Notes: generated by a model from the sequence alone, not told the origin. A stretch of DNA of 64,000 bases from JAKPBU01 sp964425695 (GCA_964425695.1 CAYRNF010000009.1:62001-126000), one strand, 5' to 3'; positions 23,097 to 32,442 are shown, counted from the first letter of the stretch. Translations and numbers: made by a program.

Positions 23097-23468
23097 TCAC
23101 ACCTCGCGCACCGCATCGTCGCTGCGGCGGCGCTTCCACGGCAGCGGGATGTTGAACAGCATCAGCGCGATCCACGCGAGGCGACTGGACCAGGATTCCA
23201 GCGGCGGCGTGCGCAGGTCCGGATCGTCCGCTCCGTCCGCCTCCAGTGCGTAGTCGCCGGCATCCAGCTCGCGCAGCACGTCGCGCGCCCGCTCGGCATC
23301 CGCGTCCGGCACCCGCAGGCGGATGCCGCCCACGGCGAGCCGCCATTCCCAGTTCGCCAGCCCCAGCTGGTCGTCGGCCACGTGCGCGTCGATGCCCTCC
23401 GCGCACAGCCGTCCGCAGGCGATGTGCGCCTCAATGGGGTCGTGGTAGCGGGCGACGGTGGTGAACAT
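23097..23468 (-). CDS. DUF2007-domain protein
   Basis: A 123-residue protein. Residues 1-70 match the DUF2007 pattern: MFTTVARYHDPIEAHIACGRLCAEGIDAHVADDQL, then GGIRLRVPDADAERARDVL, a ferredoxin-like fold often described as a putative signal-transducing domain. The rest is acidic, then a short hydrophobic segment (RLAWIALMLFNIPLPW) and a basic tail (KRRRSDD), so it may touch the membrane. Role unknown. It converges on mnmG and is divergent from the lipoprotein at 23546. Confidence 0.82.
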   Translation of the reverse strand: MFTTVARYHDPIEAHIACGRLCAEGIDAHVADDQLGLANWEWRLAVGGIRLRVPDADAERARDVLRELDAGDYALEADGADDPDLRTPPLESWSSRLAWIALMLFNIPLPWKRRRSDDAVREV

Positions 23469-23533
23469 GCTTCGGCGCGGGCCTGCAAGGCGCGGAGACG
23501 TGCGTGCGTTTCGCGGCGTGGTGCCGCCGGGAG

Positions 23534-23539
23534 TACCCT
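23534..23539 (+). promoter_or_regulatory. -10 box (TACCCT), leaderless start at 23546
   Basis: TACCCT lies 6 bases (gcgcgc) before the ATG at 23546, as at queF and tamA. Confidence 0.4.
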
Positions 23540-23545
23540 GCGCGC

Positions 23546-24832
23546 ATGAAGACGATCCTGCAACTGGCCGCGTTGGCCCTCGCCGTGGCGGCCGCCGGAT
23601 GCAGCCGCGATCAGGACGCAACCGCTACGCCCGGCGCAGCGTCCGCCGCGCGGCCCGGCCTGCAGGCGTGGGCACTGCCCGCCGGGCCGGGCGCCGCGCA
23701 TCCGGACCTGGCGCTGGCGCCGGACGGACGCCTGCTGCTGAGCTGGCTCGACGTGCAACCCGGCCGGCGCACCCGCTTCCAGTTCGCGCAGTTCGGCGCA
23801 ACCCGCTGGGAGGTCACCCGCACCATCGCGATCGGCAGTTCGTTCTTCGCCAACTGGGCCGACACGCCGCACATCCTGGCCACGCCCGACGGCGCGCTGT
23901 GGGTGCAGTGGTTGCAGAAATCCGGTGCGGCGCCGTATGCGTACGACGTGGTGCTGAGCACCTCGCGCAACGACGGCATGAACTGGAGCGCGCCGGTGCG
24001 CCCGCACACCGATGGCACCGCCACCGAACACGGCTTCGCCGCGCTGTGGCCGCAGGGCAACGACCGCCTGGGCATCGCCTGGCTCGATGGTCGCCAGACC
24101 GCCGCCGGCTCGCGCGATGCGGGGCATGCCGCGCATGACGCGCCCCAGGCCGAAGGCGCGAAGATGACGCTGCGTAGCGCCGTTTTCGACGGCACGCTGC
24201 GTACCGGCGGCGACACCGAACTGGATGCGTCGGTGTGCGACTGCTGCCAGACCGATGCCGCGGTCACCGACAAGGGCGCGCTGCTGGTGTATCGCGGACG
24301 CACTGCGCAGGAGATCCGCGATATCCGCGTGACCCGGTTCGATGGCGCTGCGTGGACGGCATCGAAGGCGGTGTTCGCCGACGGCTGGCGCATGCCGGCG
24401 TGCCCGGTCAACGGGCCGTCCGTGGCCGCGCGCGGCAACGACGCCGTCGTGGCTTGGTACACCGCCGCCGGCGATGTGCCGACCGTCAAGCTCGCGCGCA
24501 GCGGCGACGCAGGCGACACCTTCTCGGCTCCGGTCGTGCTTGAGCGCGGCGCGGCGGTGCAGGGGCGCGTGGATGTCGCGCTGGACGCCGACGCCGCCTG
24601 GGTGCTGTGGACGCGCGAGGACGCAAACGGCCAGTCGCTGTGGCTGGCGCGCTACGCGCCGGATCTGTCGAAGCAGCTGGAAAAGGTGCAAGTGGCCAAG
24701 CTGCAGGGCAGGGGCCGCGGCACCGGCTTTGCGCAGCTGGCCCTGCGCGATGGCAGTGCGTATGTGGTGTGGACGGATGTGGTCGACAAGGTGTCAGGCT
24801 TGCGCGGCGCGGTGTATACGGCGAAGCCCTAG
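23546..24832 (+). CDS. Sialidase-like beta-propeller lipoprotein
   Basis: A 428-residue protein with a lipobox (VAAAGC, near residue 19). The mature part reads as a six-bladed beta-propeller of the sialidase/BNR superfamily: repeated motifs such as LLLSWLDVQPGRRTRFQFAQ, STSRNDGMNWSAPV, LGIAWLDGRQT, and ARSGDAGDTFSAPVVL (Asp-box like). A CDCCQT motif near residue 230 is unusual and could bind metal or form disulfides. The catalytic Arg triad of true sialidases is not evident, so enzyme activity is doubtful. Probably anchored in the outer membrane facing the periplasm. Confidence 0.82.
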   Translation: MKTILQLAALALAVAAAGCSRDQDATATPGAASAARPGLQAWALPAGPGAAHPDLALAPDGRLLLSWLDVQPGRRTRFQFAQFGATRWEVTRTIAIGSSFFANWADTPHILATPDGALWVQWLQKSGAAPYAYDVVLSTSRNDGMNWSAPVRPHTDGTATEHGFAALWPQGNDRLGIAWLDGRQTAAGSRDAGHAAHDAPQAEGAKMTLRSAVFDGTLRTGGDTELDASVCDCCQTDAAVTDKGALLVYRGRTAQEIRDIRVTRFDGAAWTASKAVFADGWRMPACPVNGPSVAARGNDAVVAWYTAAGDVPTVKLARSGDAGDTFSAPVVLERGAAVQGRVDVALDADAAWVLWTREDANGQSLWLARYAPDLSKQLEKVQVAKLQGRGRGTGFAQLALRDGSAYVVWTDVVDKVSGLRGAVYTAKP

Positions 24833-24869
24833 GCGCGCTACGGAGATTGCAGCAAACCGGATCTTCGTC

Positions 24870-24896
24870 TCCCCAGCGAACGCTGGGGCCCATGTT
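24870..24896 (+). repeat. Dispersed 'ccccagcgaacgctgggg' repeat, copy 1
   Basis: The palindrome CCCCAGCG-aa-CGCTGGGG with flanking cccatgtt. A second copy lies in inverted orientation at 25021-25047. The 24833-25089 gap (257 bases) holds nothing else I recognise. Confidence 0.55.
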
Positions 24897-25020
24897 GACT
24901 TCAGGCAAAGCCGCGGATCGCCACGACCTCTGACTGCCTCGCGCCTTTGCCAACGTCAGCGCCTTCCAATGCCGTGAGCCGCTTGCGATTGATCTCGATG
25001 TGGGTCGTCTTGCTCAAAGC

Positions 25021-25047
25021 GAGAACGGACCCCAGCGTCCGCTAGGG
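25021..25047 (-). repeat. Dispersed 'ccctagcggacgctgggg' repeat, copy 2
   Basis: Read on the minus strand this is CCCTAGCGGACGCTGGGG followed by tccgttctc, matching copy 1 at most positions but in the opposite direction, so the two flank about 125 bases as an inverted pair. Confidence 0.5.
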
Positions 25048-25089
25048 TGAAGGGCTTTGAAGGAAGTTCGGCGCAGAGTCGACTGCGCC

Positions 25090-25866
25090 TCAACGCGCGA
25101 GCAGAGGCAGCACGTCGCCGATCGAATCGGCCTGCGGCACGGCGTCCTGTGCGGCGAAGCCAACGGCGCCCAGCACCAGCGCGGAGAGCACGAACGGACC
25201 GACCGTCTTGCGCAGCGCGGTCTCCAGCCAGTGCCGGGTTTCGATGTGGCGCAGGCGGTGGTAGAGCGCTGTGGCCAGCACCCCGTCGAGCAGCAGCTCG
25301 GCGAACAGCACGGGCGCGGTCCAGACCACGAACAGCGACGACAGCACCAGCGCGGCCACCGCCACGACCAGCAGCACGGGCACCGCTTCGATATCGACAT
25401 CCAGATCGAATCCGCCGCCGGTGCTGCGGGAGTGCGGTGGCGAGGACAAGACCGGCGTCGGACCCGTGCTGGACACGACCGGCGCATCGGGTGCGTCGAA
25501 GCGCGCACTCGTGCCGCCACCGCCGCTTCTTCCACCGCCACCGCTCCAGTCTCCGCCCGGAACGTCGGCAAGATCGGGAAGCTCCACGTGCGCATCGCCG
25601 CTGCGATCGCGCCGCCAGTGGATCCAGATGCTGAGCAGGCACAGAAAGCCCGCATACGCCACCAGGCAGGACAAGGCGTAACGCAGGCCCATCGAGGCCA
25701 CGCCCACCGCCAGCAGCAGGAACGAGGCCAGGAAGCCCAGCGCGCCGGTCAGCATCACCATCAGCATCATCTGCGCGCGCGGCCAGCCGCCGTGTTCGAG
25801 CTCGGCGCGCAGCTGCGCCACCGCGTCGCCGCGCGATGCGAAACGCACCGGGCGTGTGCGCTTCAT
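25090..25866 (-). CDS. Polytopic membrane protein coupled to tamB
   Basis: A 258-residue protein with about four membrane segments: two near residues 35-75 (MLMVMLTGALGFLASFLLLAVG and ALSCLVAYAGFLCLLSIWI), then a Gly/Ser/Pro-rich stretch of about 80 residues (GGDWSGGGGRSGGGG), then two more segments (VLLVVAVAALVLSSLFVVW and FVLSALVLGAVGFAA). No domain is recognised. Its ATG overlaps the tamB stop (ATGA), so translation is coupled to the TAM genes. Neighbourhood suggests an envelope role, perhaps with TamAB, but no sequence feature proves it. Confidence 0.8.
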   Translation of the reverse strand: MKRTRPVRFASRGDAVAQLRAELEHGGWPRAQMMLMVMLTGALGFLASFLLLAVGVASMGLRYALSCLVAYAGFLCLLSIWIHWRRDRSGDAHVELPDLADVPGGDWSGGGGRSGGGGTSARFDAPDAPVVSSTGPTPVLSSPPHSRSTGGGFDLDVDIEAVPVLLVVAVAALVLSSLFVVWTAPVLFAELLLDGVLATALYHRLRHIETRHWLETALRKTVGPFVLSALVLGAVGFAAQDAVPQADSIGDVLPLLAR

Positions 25867-28800
25867 TTCTCCCGCCGGTAGTTGATCGACCCGCGGTTCT
25901 CGATGCTGCTCGATTCGATCTGCACGTCGAAACCCTTGCGCAGCAGGTACTTGAGCATTACCACCTGGCCGGTGCCGAGCAGGCTTACGCCGTAGCCCAC
26001 GTACAGCCGCGGCGACAGGTACTTGCCCACGCCGAACACGCTGCCGGCGGTGCGCGACTGCAGCATGCCCGCATCGTCCAGGCCGATGCGCGCGCCCAGC
26101 TGCGAGGCCAGCACGCTGCCGCCGGCGCTGAGCGCGGCCGAAGCGGCGCTGACGTCGCGCGCCTCGTCGCCGGACAGGCCGGACAGCGGCCGGCCCAGGG
26201 TCAGGTAGGCCAGCGCATCGGACTGGCTGCCGCCCTGGTTGGAAAAGGCGCTGGCTTCCGGCGCCGACGCGCGGCCGGTGACGGCGATGCCGGCGACCAC
26301 GTCGCCCAGTTCGCGCTGCGCGCGGATGTCCAGCACCGGGTCGGCGATGGCGGTGTTGCTCCACACCAGGCGTCCGCGGGTGACCTCCAGTTCTTGGCCG
26401 TAGGCTTCGTAGCGGCCCTCGATCTCCAGGCTGCCGCTGCCGGTCATCTCGCGACCCGGGACCGAGCGCACGCGCAGGCGTCCGCCGAGCTGGCCGTCCA
26501 GGCCGAAGCCCTGCAGCCGCACGTCGTCGCCCATCGCCAGGGTCAGGTCCAGGGCCAGTGGCGTGGCGGCCTGCGCCTCCGGGTTCGCCGGGTCGAGCAC
26601 CACCACGTCGCTGGATGCCGACACGCCGTCGTCCAGGCGTTCCAGTTCCAGCATCGCCTCCGGCACCGTCACCGTGCCGGTGACCGTGAGCGGCTGGCCG
26701 GCCTGCGCGCGCACCACCACGTCGGGATCCACCACCGCGCGCACGTCGCGCGTGTCCGACGCCAGCACGTTGCGGCCGCGCAGGTTGAGCACCAGCGGCG
26801 CGTCGCCGCTGCGCCAGTTGAGCGAACCGTCGACGTTGAGCGTGCCGTCGCCCGAACGCACGCCACCGGTGATGCGCGCGCTGCCGTCGGCCAGCGCGCT
26901 CATGCGGAAGTCGCCGTTGCTCAGCGCGATGTTGAGCGCCGGCACCTCCGCGGCGAAACCGCTGAGCTGCGCCTGGCCGCCCAGCGTCGGCGCGCCGCGG
27001 GTTCCGCCCAGCGCGACGCGGCCGGCGAGGCGCCCGGTGGGATCCACGATGTCCGGCGAGAACAGCTCCAGCCAGGTCAGTTCCTGCGTGTCGATGGCGA
27101 CCTCGCCGGCCAGCGGCGCGTTGCCGTCCCAGCCGGTGGCGATGCGCGCATCCACGCGGCCGCCGTCGGACAGGCCGCTGGCCAGCGTGGCGCGGAGGCG
27201 CTGCGGGTCGAACTGCGCATCCAGGACCAGGTCGCGGTAGCCGACCAGGTCGTTGCGGGCGCGGGCGCTCATGCGCAGTCCGCCGGTCGCCGAGCGCACG
27301 CGCGCCGTTCCGGCCCAGGCGTTGCCGGCCGGGCGCACGCGCGCCTCCAGCGCGATCTCGCCGTTGAGCCGCCAGCGGCGCCCGTCGGCCGGTTCGGGCA
27401 GGTAGGCCTCGGCCAGCGCCAGGGGCAGGCCCTCGCCGGCGAGCGCGAGTCCGCGCCCGGGCCACTGCGCGTCGGCGCACAGCGAACCGCCCTGCGACGA
27501 CGCGAAGCAGCTGCGCGACAGCGTCCACGCGCTGCCGTTTTGCGCATAGCGCGCAGACGCGGTCAGCCGCCAGTCGGCGCCGCGCTGCGGATCGAGCTGC
27601 AGCGACTGCAGCGTGCCGCTCCAGTTGCCGTTGCGCCGCACCGCGCTGCCGCCCAGCGCGAGCCGGCCGGGCGCGCCCTGTGCTTCGCCTTCGAACTGCA
27701 GGTTCTCCACCGCGCCGCGGGCCTGTACGCGCAGCGTGTCGAAGGCGATTCCGGCAACCAGGCCCTGCGCGCGCACCGTCAGGTCGCCGCCGCCGCCGCG
27801 CCACGGCAGGCGGCCCCGTGCGGTGAGCGTATCGGCGCGGTAATCGCCAAAGCGCAGGCCAGCGCCGGTGAGGTCGGCGGCGACGTTCGGCGCGTTGCGC
27901 GCGCCGGTCAGGCGCAGCGTGCCGCGCAGACTGCCGGCGCTGCCGGGCAGGAAGTCGTCGAGCTGCAGCGGGGCGAACCGTGCATCCACGTCCAGCGCAT
28001 CGGCCACGGTGCCCTTGGCTTCCACGCGGCTGGCGCCCATGCCGACCGCGAGCTCTCCCGCAAAGCGCGGCCCGCCCCGCACCGGCAGCACGATGTCCAC
28101 GTCCCCGCGCCCCGACAGGCGCCGCCCGCGCAGCGTGCCGCCCAGGCGTGCGGCGTCCACCGCGATGGCCAGCGCGCCGTCGCCGCGCCGGGCGCCGGTG
28201 CCGGTCAGCACCGCATCCACCGCGCCGTTCCATTCCTCCAGCACCAGGCCCGGATCGAAGCCGCGCAGCGTCGCGTCGGCCTGCCAGCGCATCGCGCTGC
28301 CAGCGGTGTACGTGCCCTTGCCCTGCAGCCGGCCGCCGCCCACGCCGAGCAGGACGTTGCCGCGGTAAGTGTCGCCCTCGGCCGTTGCGTTGGCGCTGCC
28401 GCTGAGCGCGCGCCCGCGCAGGCGTCCGCCGATGCCGGTCACGGCCGCCGTGGCGTCGAAGCCGCCGGCGTCGCGCGCGCGTCCTTGCGTGGCCAGCGCC
28501 GCGTCCACGTCGCCGTTCCAGCCCGGCGCGAAGTAGCCGGGATCGAAGCCGTCGAGCGTGGCGTCGAGCTTCCACGCCAGCGCGGGCGACCAGTCGACGC
28601 GGCCGGTGGCGTCCAGCGTGCCGGTGGGCATGCGCGCCTGCAGCGTGCGCAGGGTCATGCCGTCGGCATTGCCGCGCCCGTCCAGCCGCACCGTTGCGCG
28701 CTCGGTCCCCGCTGCGGCGGAGGCGGACGCGCGCGCGATGCGCGCCTCGCCGATCGCGGCCCAGCGCGCGCGGGTGCCGGCGATGCCGAAGTCCGCATCC

Positions 28801-30131
28801 ACGCCAATCGGCGGCGCCGCAGTGGGCGCCGGGGCTGCCGGCGTCGCCACCGGCGAGCCGCCGAAGCGCAGGCCGCGCGCGACCACCGCGTACTTCAGCG
28901 GCGCACGCGCACCGCGGTCGCCGAAGTCGCCGCGGCCGCGCACCGTGACGCGTCCGTCGAACACGTCCAGCACCAGCGGTTCGAACGCCAGCACCTGGTC
29001 TTCCAGCACCAGCGTGGACGGACGCACCGTGGCGCGCAGGCCGCCCTGCGCGAAGCGGCCCTGCAGCCTTGCGCGCCCGCCGGTGCCGTCGGCGCGCAGG
29101 TCGAACACCATCGGCGCGGGCGAAGGTTCCCGGCCTGCGAGCACCGCCGGATCGAGGCCGTCGGTACGGGCGCGCAGCGACCAGCGCGGCGCGTCGGCGC
29201 CGCGCAACGTGAGCGAGGCGCGCAACGGCCTGGGCACCGCGCCGCCGATGCCCACGTCCATCCGCGACAGGTCGCCGCGCGCCACGAGCGCCAGCCGCGG
29301 CGGCGTGGCGCGCAGCGGCGAGGCCACGCCCAGCAACGGCCGCTGCGCGCGCGGGAACACGGCGGTGACCGCCAGGTCGGTGCGGTAGTCGTCCCGGGGT
29401 GCGTAGTCACCGTGCGCGGTGAAGCGGCCCAGGTCGCTGTCCACCACCAGCCGCTCCACGCGCAGCCTGCCTTCGCTGGCATCCAGCCCGCCGCGCACGC
29501 GCTGCAGGTCGATCAGCGCCGCGCCCTGCCGGGTGACGCGCAGCCGGTCGACGCGGATCGTGTCGGCCCGCATCGCCAGCGGCGGGGCGATCTGCGGCAG
29601 CACATCGGGCCAGCGCGGCAATTCGAACGGCTCGTCGGCATCGGGCAGGTCCAGGGTGGCGTCGCCCACGTCCAGCGCGTCGAGCCGCAGGCGCCTGCCG
29701 AACAGCGGGCGGATCGCCGGGTCCACCACGATGCGCCGGGCGGTGAAGGTGGTGACGCGCGGCGCCTCGCAGTCCGGGTAGGCGACCGGGCGCCCGTTCA
29801 CCGCCGGGCAGCCGCGGCTGACGAAGCGCACGTTCTCGAGCGTGATCGGGCCGCGCAGCGGACCGTCGGCGCGTGCCCACGACAGCTCGGTGCCCTCCGG
29901 CAGGCGCGCACGGACCTGCGCCAGCAGGAAATCGCGCCCGCCGATCGTGGACAGCAGCCACCAGCCTGCGACCAGCGCGAACATGACCAATCCGAGCGAA
30001 CCGAGCGCGCTGCGGATCGCCAGCTTGCGCCTGCGCGCGTGGCGTCGCGCACGCAGCTCCGCGATGCGCGCCTCGCGCTGTTCGGGCGTGAGGTCGTCGG
30101 CGACGCGATCGCGGTGGCGGCGCAGGGCCAT
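25863..30131 (-). CDS. tamB: Translocation and assembly module subunit TamB
   Basis: A 1422-residue inner-membrane-anchored protein of the AsmA/VPS13-like (DUF490) superfamily. A basic N-terminus leads to one TM segment near 41-62 (ALGSLGLVMFALVAGWWLL), then a very long periplasmic beta-rich region, and the conserved TamB C-terminal domain (about 1070-1422) ending with LGTGQVVMLKYLLRKGFDVQIES. TamB works with the outer-membrane barrel TamA in assembling some outer-membrane proteins and moving lipids across the periplasm. The E. coli protein has 1259 residues. It lies 160 bases downstream of tamA and overlaps the next gene by 4 bases. Confidence 0.93.
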   Translation of the reverse strand: MALRRHRDRVADDLTPEQREARIAELRARRHARRRKLAIRSALGSLGLVMFALVAGWWLLSTIGGRDFLLAQVRARLPEGTELSWARADGPLRGPITLENVRFVSRGCPAVNGRPVAYPDCEAPRVTTFTARRIVVDPAIRPLFGRRLRLDALDVGDATLDLPDADEPFELPRWPDVLPQIAPPLAMRADTIRVDRLRVTRQGAALIDLQRVRGGLDASEGRLRVERLVVDSDLGRFTAHGDYAPRDDYRTDLAVTAVFPRAQRPLLGVASPLRATPPRLALVARGDLSRMDVGIGGAVPRPLRASLTLRGADAPRWSLRARTDGLDPAVLAGREPSPAPMVFDLRADGTGGRARLQGRFAQGGLRATVRPSTLVLEDQVLAFEPLVLDVFDGRVTVRGRGDFGDRGARAPLKYAVVARGLRFGGSPVATPAAPAPTAAPPIGVDADFGIAGTRARWAAIGEARIARASASAAAGTERATVRLDGRGNADGMTLRTLQARMPTGTLDATGRVDWSPALAWKLDATLDGFDPGYFAPGWNGDVDAALATQGRARDAGGFDATAAVTGIGGRLRGRALSGSANATAEGDTYRGNVLLGVGGGRLQGKGTYTAGSAMRWQADATLRGFDPGLVLEEWNGAVDAVLTGTGARRGDGALAIAVDAARLGGTLRGRRLSGRGDVDIVLPVRGGPRFAGELAVGMGASRVEAKGTVADALDVDARFAPLQLDDFLPGSAGSLRGTLRLTGARNAPNVAADLTGAGLRFGDYRADTLTARGRLPWRGGGGDLTVRAQGLVAGIAFDTLRVQARGAVENLQFEGEAQGAPGRLALGGSAVRRNGNWSGTLQSLQLDPQRGADWRLTASARYAQNGSAWTLSRSCFASSQGGSLCADAQWPGRGLALAGEGLPLALAEAYLPEPADGRRWRLNGEIALEARVRPAGNAWAGTARVRSATGGLRMSARARNDLVGYRDLVLDAQFDPQRLRATLASGLSDGGRVDARIATGWDGNAPLAGEVAIDTQELTWLELFSPDIVDPTGRLAGRVALGGTRGAPTLGGQAQLSGFAAEVPALNIALSNGDFRMSALADGSARITGGVRSGDGTLNVDGSLNWRSGDAPLVLNLRGRNVLASDTRDVRAVVDPDVVVRAQAGQPLTVTGTVTVPEAMLELERLDDGVSASSDVVVLDPANPEAQAATPLALDLTLAMGDDVRLQGFGLDGQLGGRLRVRSVPGREMTGSGSLEIEGRYEAYGQELEVTRGRLVWSNTAIADPVLDIRAQRELGDVVAGIAVTGRASAPEASAFSNQGGSQSDALAYLTLGRPLSGLSGDEARDVSAASAALSAGGSVLASQLGARIGLDDAGMLQSRTAGSVFGVGKYLSPRLYVGYGVSLLGTGQVVMLKYLLRKGFDVQIESSSIENRGSINYRREK

Positions 30132-30291
30132 CAGCCGAGCGTCCCGGTGCGCGTCGCAATGGCAGTGTTCCTCGCTTCGCTCGCACGGCGGGCAGGCGGA
30201 GCCTGGAAGACGGTCGCCTCCAGCGTTCGCGCTTTGGCACGGCGCGTGGACAAGGAAGGAGCAGGCATGTCCCGGCGCATCCGTATCGCCA

Positions 30292-32223
30292 TCAGAAATC
30301 CGCCCCGATGTTCAGGTGCAGGGTGAACGGCGAATCCGGATCGTCCAGCCCGCGCGCGATGTCCACGCGGATCGGCCCCACCGGCGACTTCCAGCGCGCG
30401 CCGATGCCCACGCCGGTGTGCAGGTCGGGGCTGCCGCCGTCGAACGCGTCGCCGGTGTCCACGAACACCGCACCGCCCCAGGGGCTGCCGCCGAAGTAGC
30501 GCTCGTACTCGACGCTGGCGGTGACCACGTTCTTCGCGCCGAGCGCGAACGCCACGTCGCCGTCGTCGTCGAGCACGCGCGGCCCCACCTCGCGGTAGTT
30601 GTAGCCGCGGATGCTGCGGTCGCCGCCGGCGTAGAAGCGCAGGCTCGGCGGCAGTTCGTTGAGCGTGTCGGTGAAGGTGTGGCCCAGCTCGCCGCGCACG
30701 ATCAGCCGGTCGCTGGGTCCCAGCCCCCTGAACCAGCTCGCACGCACGTGGCCCTGGGCGAACGTGGCGCTGGCTTCGGCATCGTCGCCCTGGCCGCCGC
30801 CGCCGCGCAGCAGCACGCTGCCGCCGATCCCGCGGCGCGGGGCGAGCCGGTCGTCCACGTCGGCGTACTCGGCGCGCAGCGCGGGGAAGAAATAGTTGGC
30901 GAAGCGGTAGACCACGGGTGTGTCGGGATTGCCGTCGTCCTCGAACTCGAAGGCCCACCGCTCGCGCAGCGCATGCAGCGACGCGACCAGGTTGAGGTGG
31001 CGGTTGTACTGGCCGCTGCGGCTGGCCACCAGTTCGATCCGTCGGCTGTCGATGTAGTCGGTCTGTTCGTCGGCGTACTGCGCGCTGGCCGTATACCAGC
31101 CATCGAGCCAGGCGAACGCGGGGATGCGGTACTGCAGCGTGGCGGTCTTTCGGTTCTGCGCCCAGTCCACCTGCGCCAGCGCCTTGTGCCCGCGCTGGTT
31201 CACGTAGCGGCGCTCCAGGCCGAAGCTCACGCCCGCGCCGCTGTCGGTGCCGTAGCTCACGCCGGCGGTGTACACATCGCGCTTGGCCGGCGTGAGCGTG
31301 ACCGTGACCGGCACCTGCCGGCTGGGCTCGCCTTCGGCATCGGTGGTGGTCTGCGCCTGCTCGGGCAGCGGTTCGATGTCGATGGCGCTGAAGTAGTCGA
31401 GCTTCAGCAGCGAATCGCGCAGCCGGTCCAGGCGGCCCTGGTGGTAGTACTCGCCCTGGTTCCAGTACACGAGCTTGTCCAGCAGCGTCGGGCTGACCAC
31501 CTGGTTCGGCGTCTGCTCGAAGGTGATCGCGCCCATGTCGTAGCGGTCGCCGCTGCTCCAGCGCAGGTCCACGTCGGCCGCGCGTTCGGCGCGGGTCACC
31601 TCCACGCGGTGCGCGAGGAAGTCGGCGTCGAAGTACCCGCGCTCGGCCAGGCGCCGGGTGATACGCGCCTTGCTGGCCTCGTACAGGCCGTGGTCGAACA
31701 CCGCGCCGGGCTGCGGCGCGAAGGCCTCGACCTCGGCCTCGAGGTAGCGGTCGTCGCTCGCGTCGCCCTCGATGGCGACGGTCTGCTCGCGCACCCGCAC
31801 CGGCTCGCCCTTGTCCACCGTGATGGTAACCGCGACCGGGCGTTCGCGGTTGGCGCCGGGCGTCTCGGCGGTGGCGGCATCGCGGGCGTTGCGCGGCGCC
31901 GGATCCTCTGCGCTGCGTTCCGCGTCGCGGCTGGGCTGCGGGGCATCGCGGTCGCTGCGCTGGATGGTGATGGTGGGCGAGTAGTAGCCGAACGGCTCCA
32001 GCGCCTCGCGCGTTTCGTCCTCGGCCACGCGCACCAGGTAGGCCATGCGCCGGCCGGTGACCACCTTGCCGATGGCGTCTTCCAGCGACAGGTTGACCCG
32101 CACGTTCTCGGTCATGGCCTCGTCCAGGCCACGCACCTCCACGCCTTCCACCTTCACGGCCAGTGCCGGCATCGCGGTGGACAACAGCACGGCGATGAAG
32201 GCAAGACGGGGCAGCAGGCGCAT
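30292..32223 (-). CDS. tamA: Translocation and assembly module subunit TamA
   Basis: A 643-residue Omp85-family outer-membrane protein. A signal peptide (LAFIAVLLSTAMPALA) is followed by POTRA domains (KVEGVEVRGLDEAMTENVRVNLSL near the start, GYFDADFLAHRVEV, and YDMGAITFEQ) and a 16-strand barrel from about residue 310, with the lid-lock GGDRSIRGYNYREVGPRV and the terminal aromatic residue F (GADF). A 40-residue charged insertion in the first POTRA region (RSDRDAPQPSRDAERSAEDP...) is unusual. A TATCCT box lies 6 bases before the ATG at 32223. tamB follows. Confidence 0.94.
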   Translation of the reverse strand: MRLLPRLAFIAVLLSTAMPALAVKVEGVEVRGLDEAMTENVRVNLSLEDAIGKVVTGRRMAYLVRVAEDETREALEPFGYYSPTITIQRSDRDAPQPSRDAERSAEDPAPRNARDAATAETPGANRERPVAVTITVDKGEPVRVREQTVAIEGDASDDRYLEAEVEAFAPQPGAVFDHGLYEASKARITRRLAERGYFDADFLAHRVEVTRAERAADVDLRWSSGDRYDMGAITFEQTPNQVVSPTLLDKLVYWNQGEYYHQGRLDRLRDSLLKLDYFSAIDIEPLPEQAQTTTDAEGEPSRQVPVTVTLTPAKRDVYTAGVSYGTDSGAGVSFGLERRYVNQRGHKALAQVDWAQNRKTATLQYRIPAFAWLDGWYTASAQYADEQTDYIDSRRIELVASRSGQYNRHLNLVASLHALRERWAFEFEDDGNPDTPVVYRFANYFFPALRAEYADVDDRLAPRRGIGGSVLLRGGGGQGDDAEASATFAQGHVRASWFRGLGPSDRLIVRGELGHTFTDTLNELPPSLRFYAGGDRSIRGYNYREVGPRVLDDDGDVAFALGAKNVVTASVEYERYFGGSPWGGAVFVDTGDAFDGGSPDLHTGVGIGARWKSPVGPIRVDIARGLDDPDSPFTLHLNIGADF

Positions 32224-32229
32224 CGCGCG

Positions 32230-32235
32230 AGGATA
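32230..32235 (-). promoter_or_regulatory. -10 box (TATCCT), leaderless start of tamA
   Basis: TATCCT on the minus strand precedes the tamA ATG by 6 bases (cgcgcg). A TTGACA is nearby but only 9 bases upstream of the box, too close to act as its -35. Confidence 0.45.
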
Positions 32236-32416
32236 CCGGGGCGATGTCAAAACCGGATTAACCGCACGCGGCGGCCTGCGCGCCTGTCCATGCAGCGGCA
32301 GGCCGCGCACCCATGGCGTGCATGCCCGGGCGTGTTCCCGTCATGGGCACCGCTGCGGGCGCAGGTTCTCGCAATCGCCTGCGCAGGGAACCGGAGGCGC
32401 ACGCAGCGCGCAAGGC

Positions 32417-32442
32417 GGAAGCCGGCACGCGTGCCGGCTTCC
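32417..32442 (-). terminator. Perfect 12-bp hairpin after the 32451 gene
   Basis: ggaagccggcac and gtgccggcttcc form a 26-base perfect palindrome 8 bases past the stop of the small exported protein gene. No U-tract follows. The rest of the 32224-32450 gap shows nothing I can name. Confidence 0.55.

Noticed and set aside
30132..30291. Small 53-codon frame between tamA and tamB
   Set aside because: It has no ribosome site or recognisable sequence and looks like read-through of the intergenic region.
25836..30326. 1496-codon open reading frame on the plus strand
   Set aside because: It is antisense to tamB; tamB has a signal-anchor and conserved C-terminal domain, while this frame is Arg/Ala/His-rich with no domain, typical of GC-rich shadow frames.
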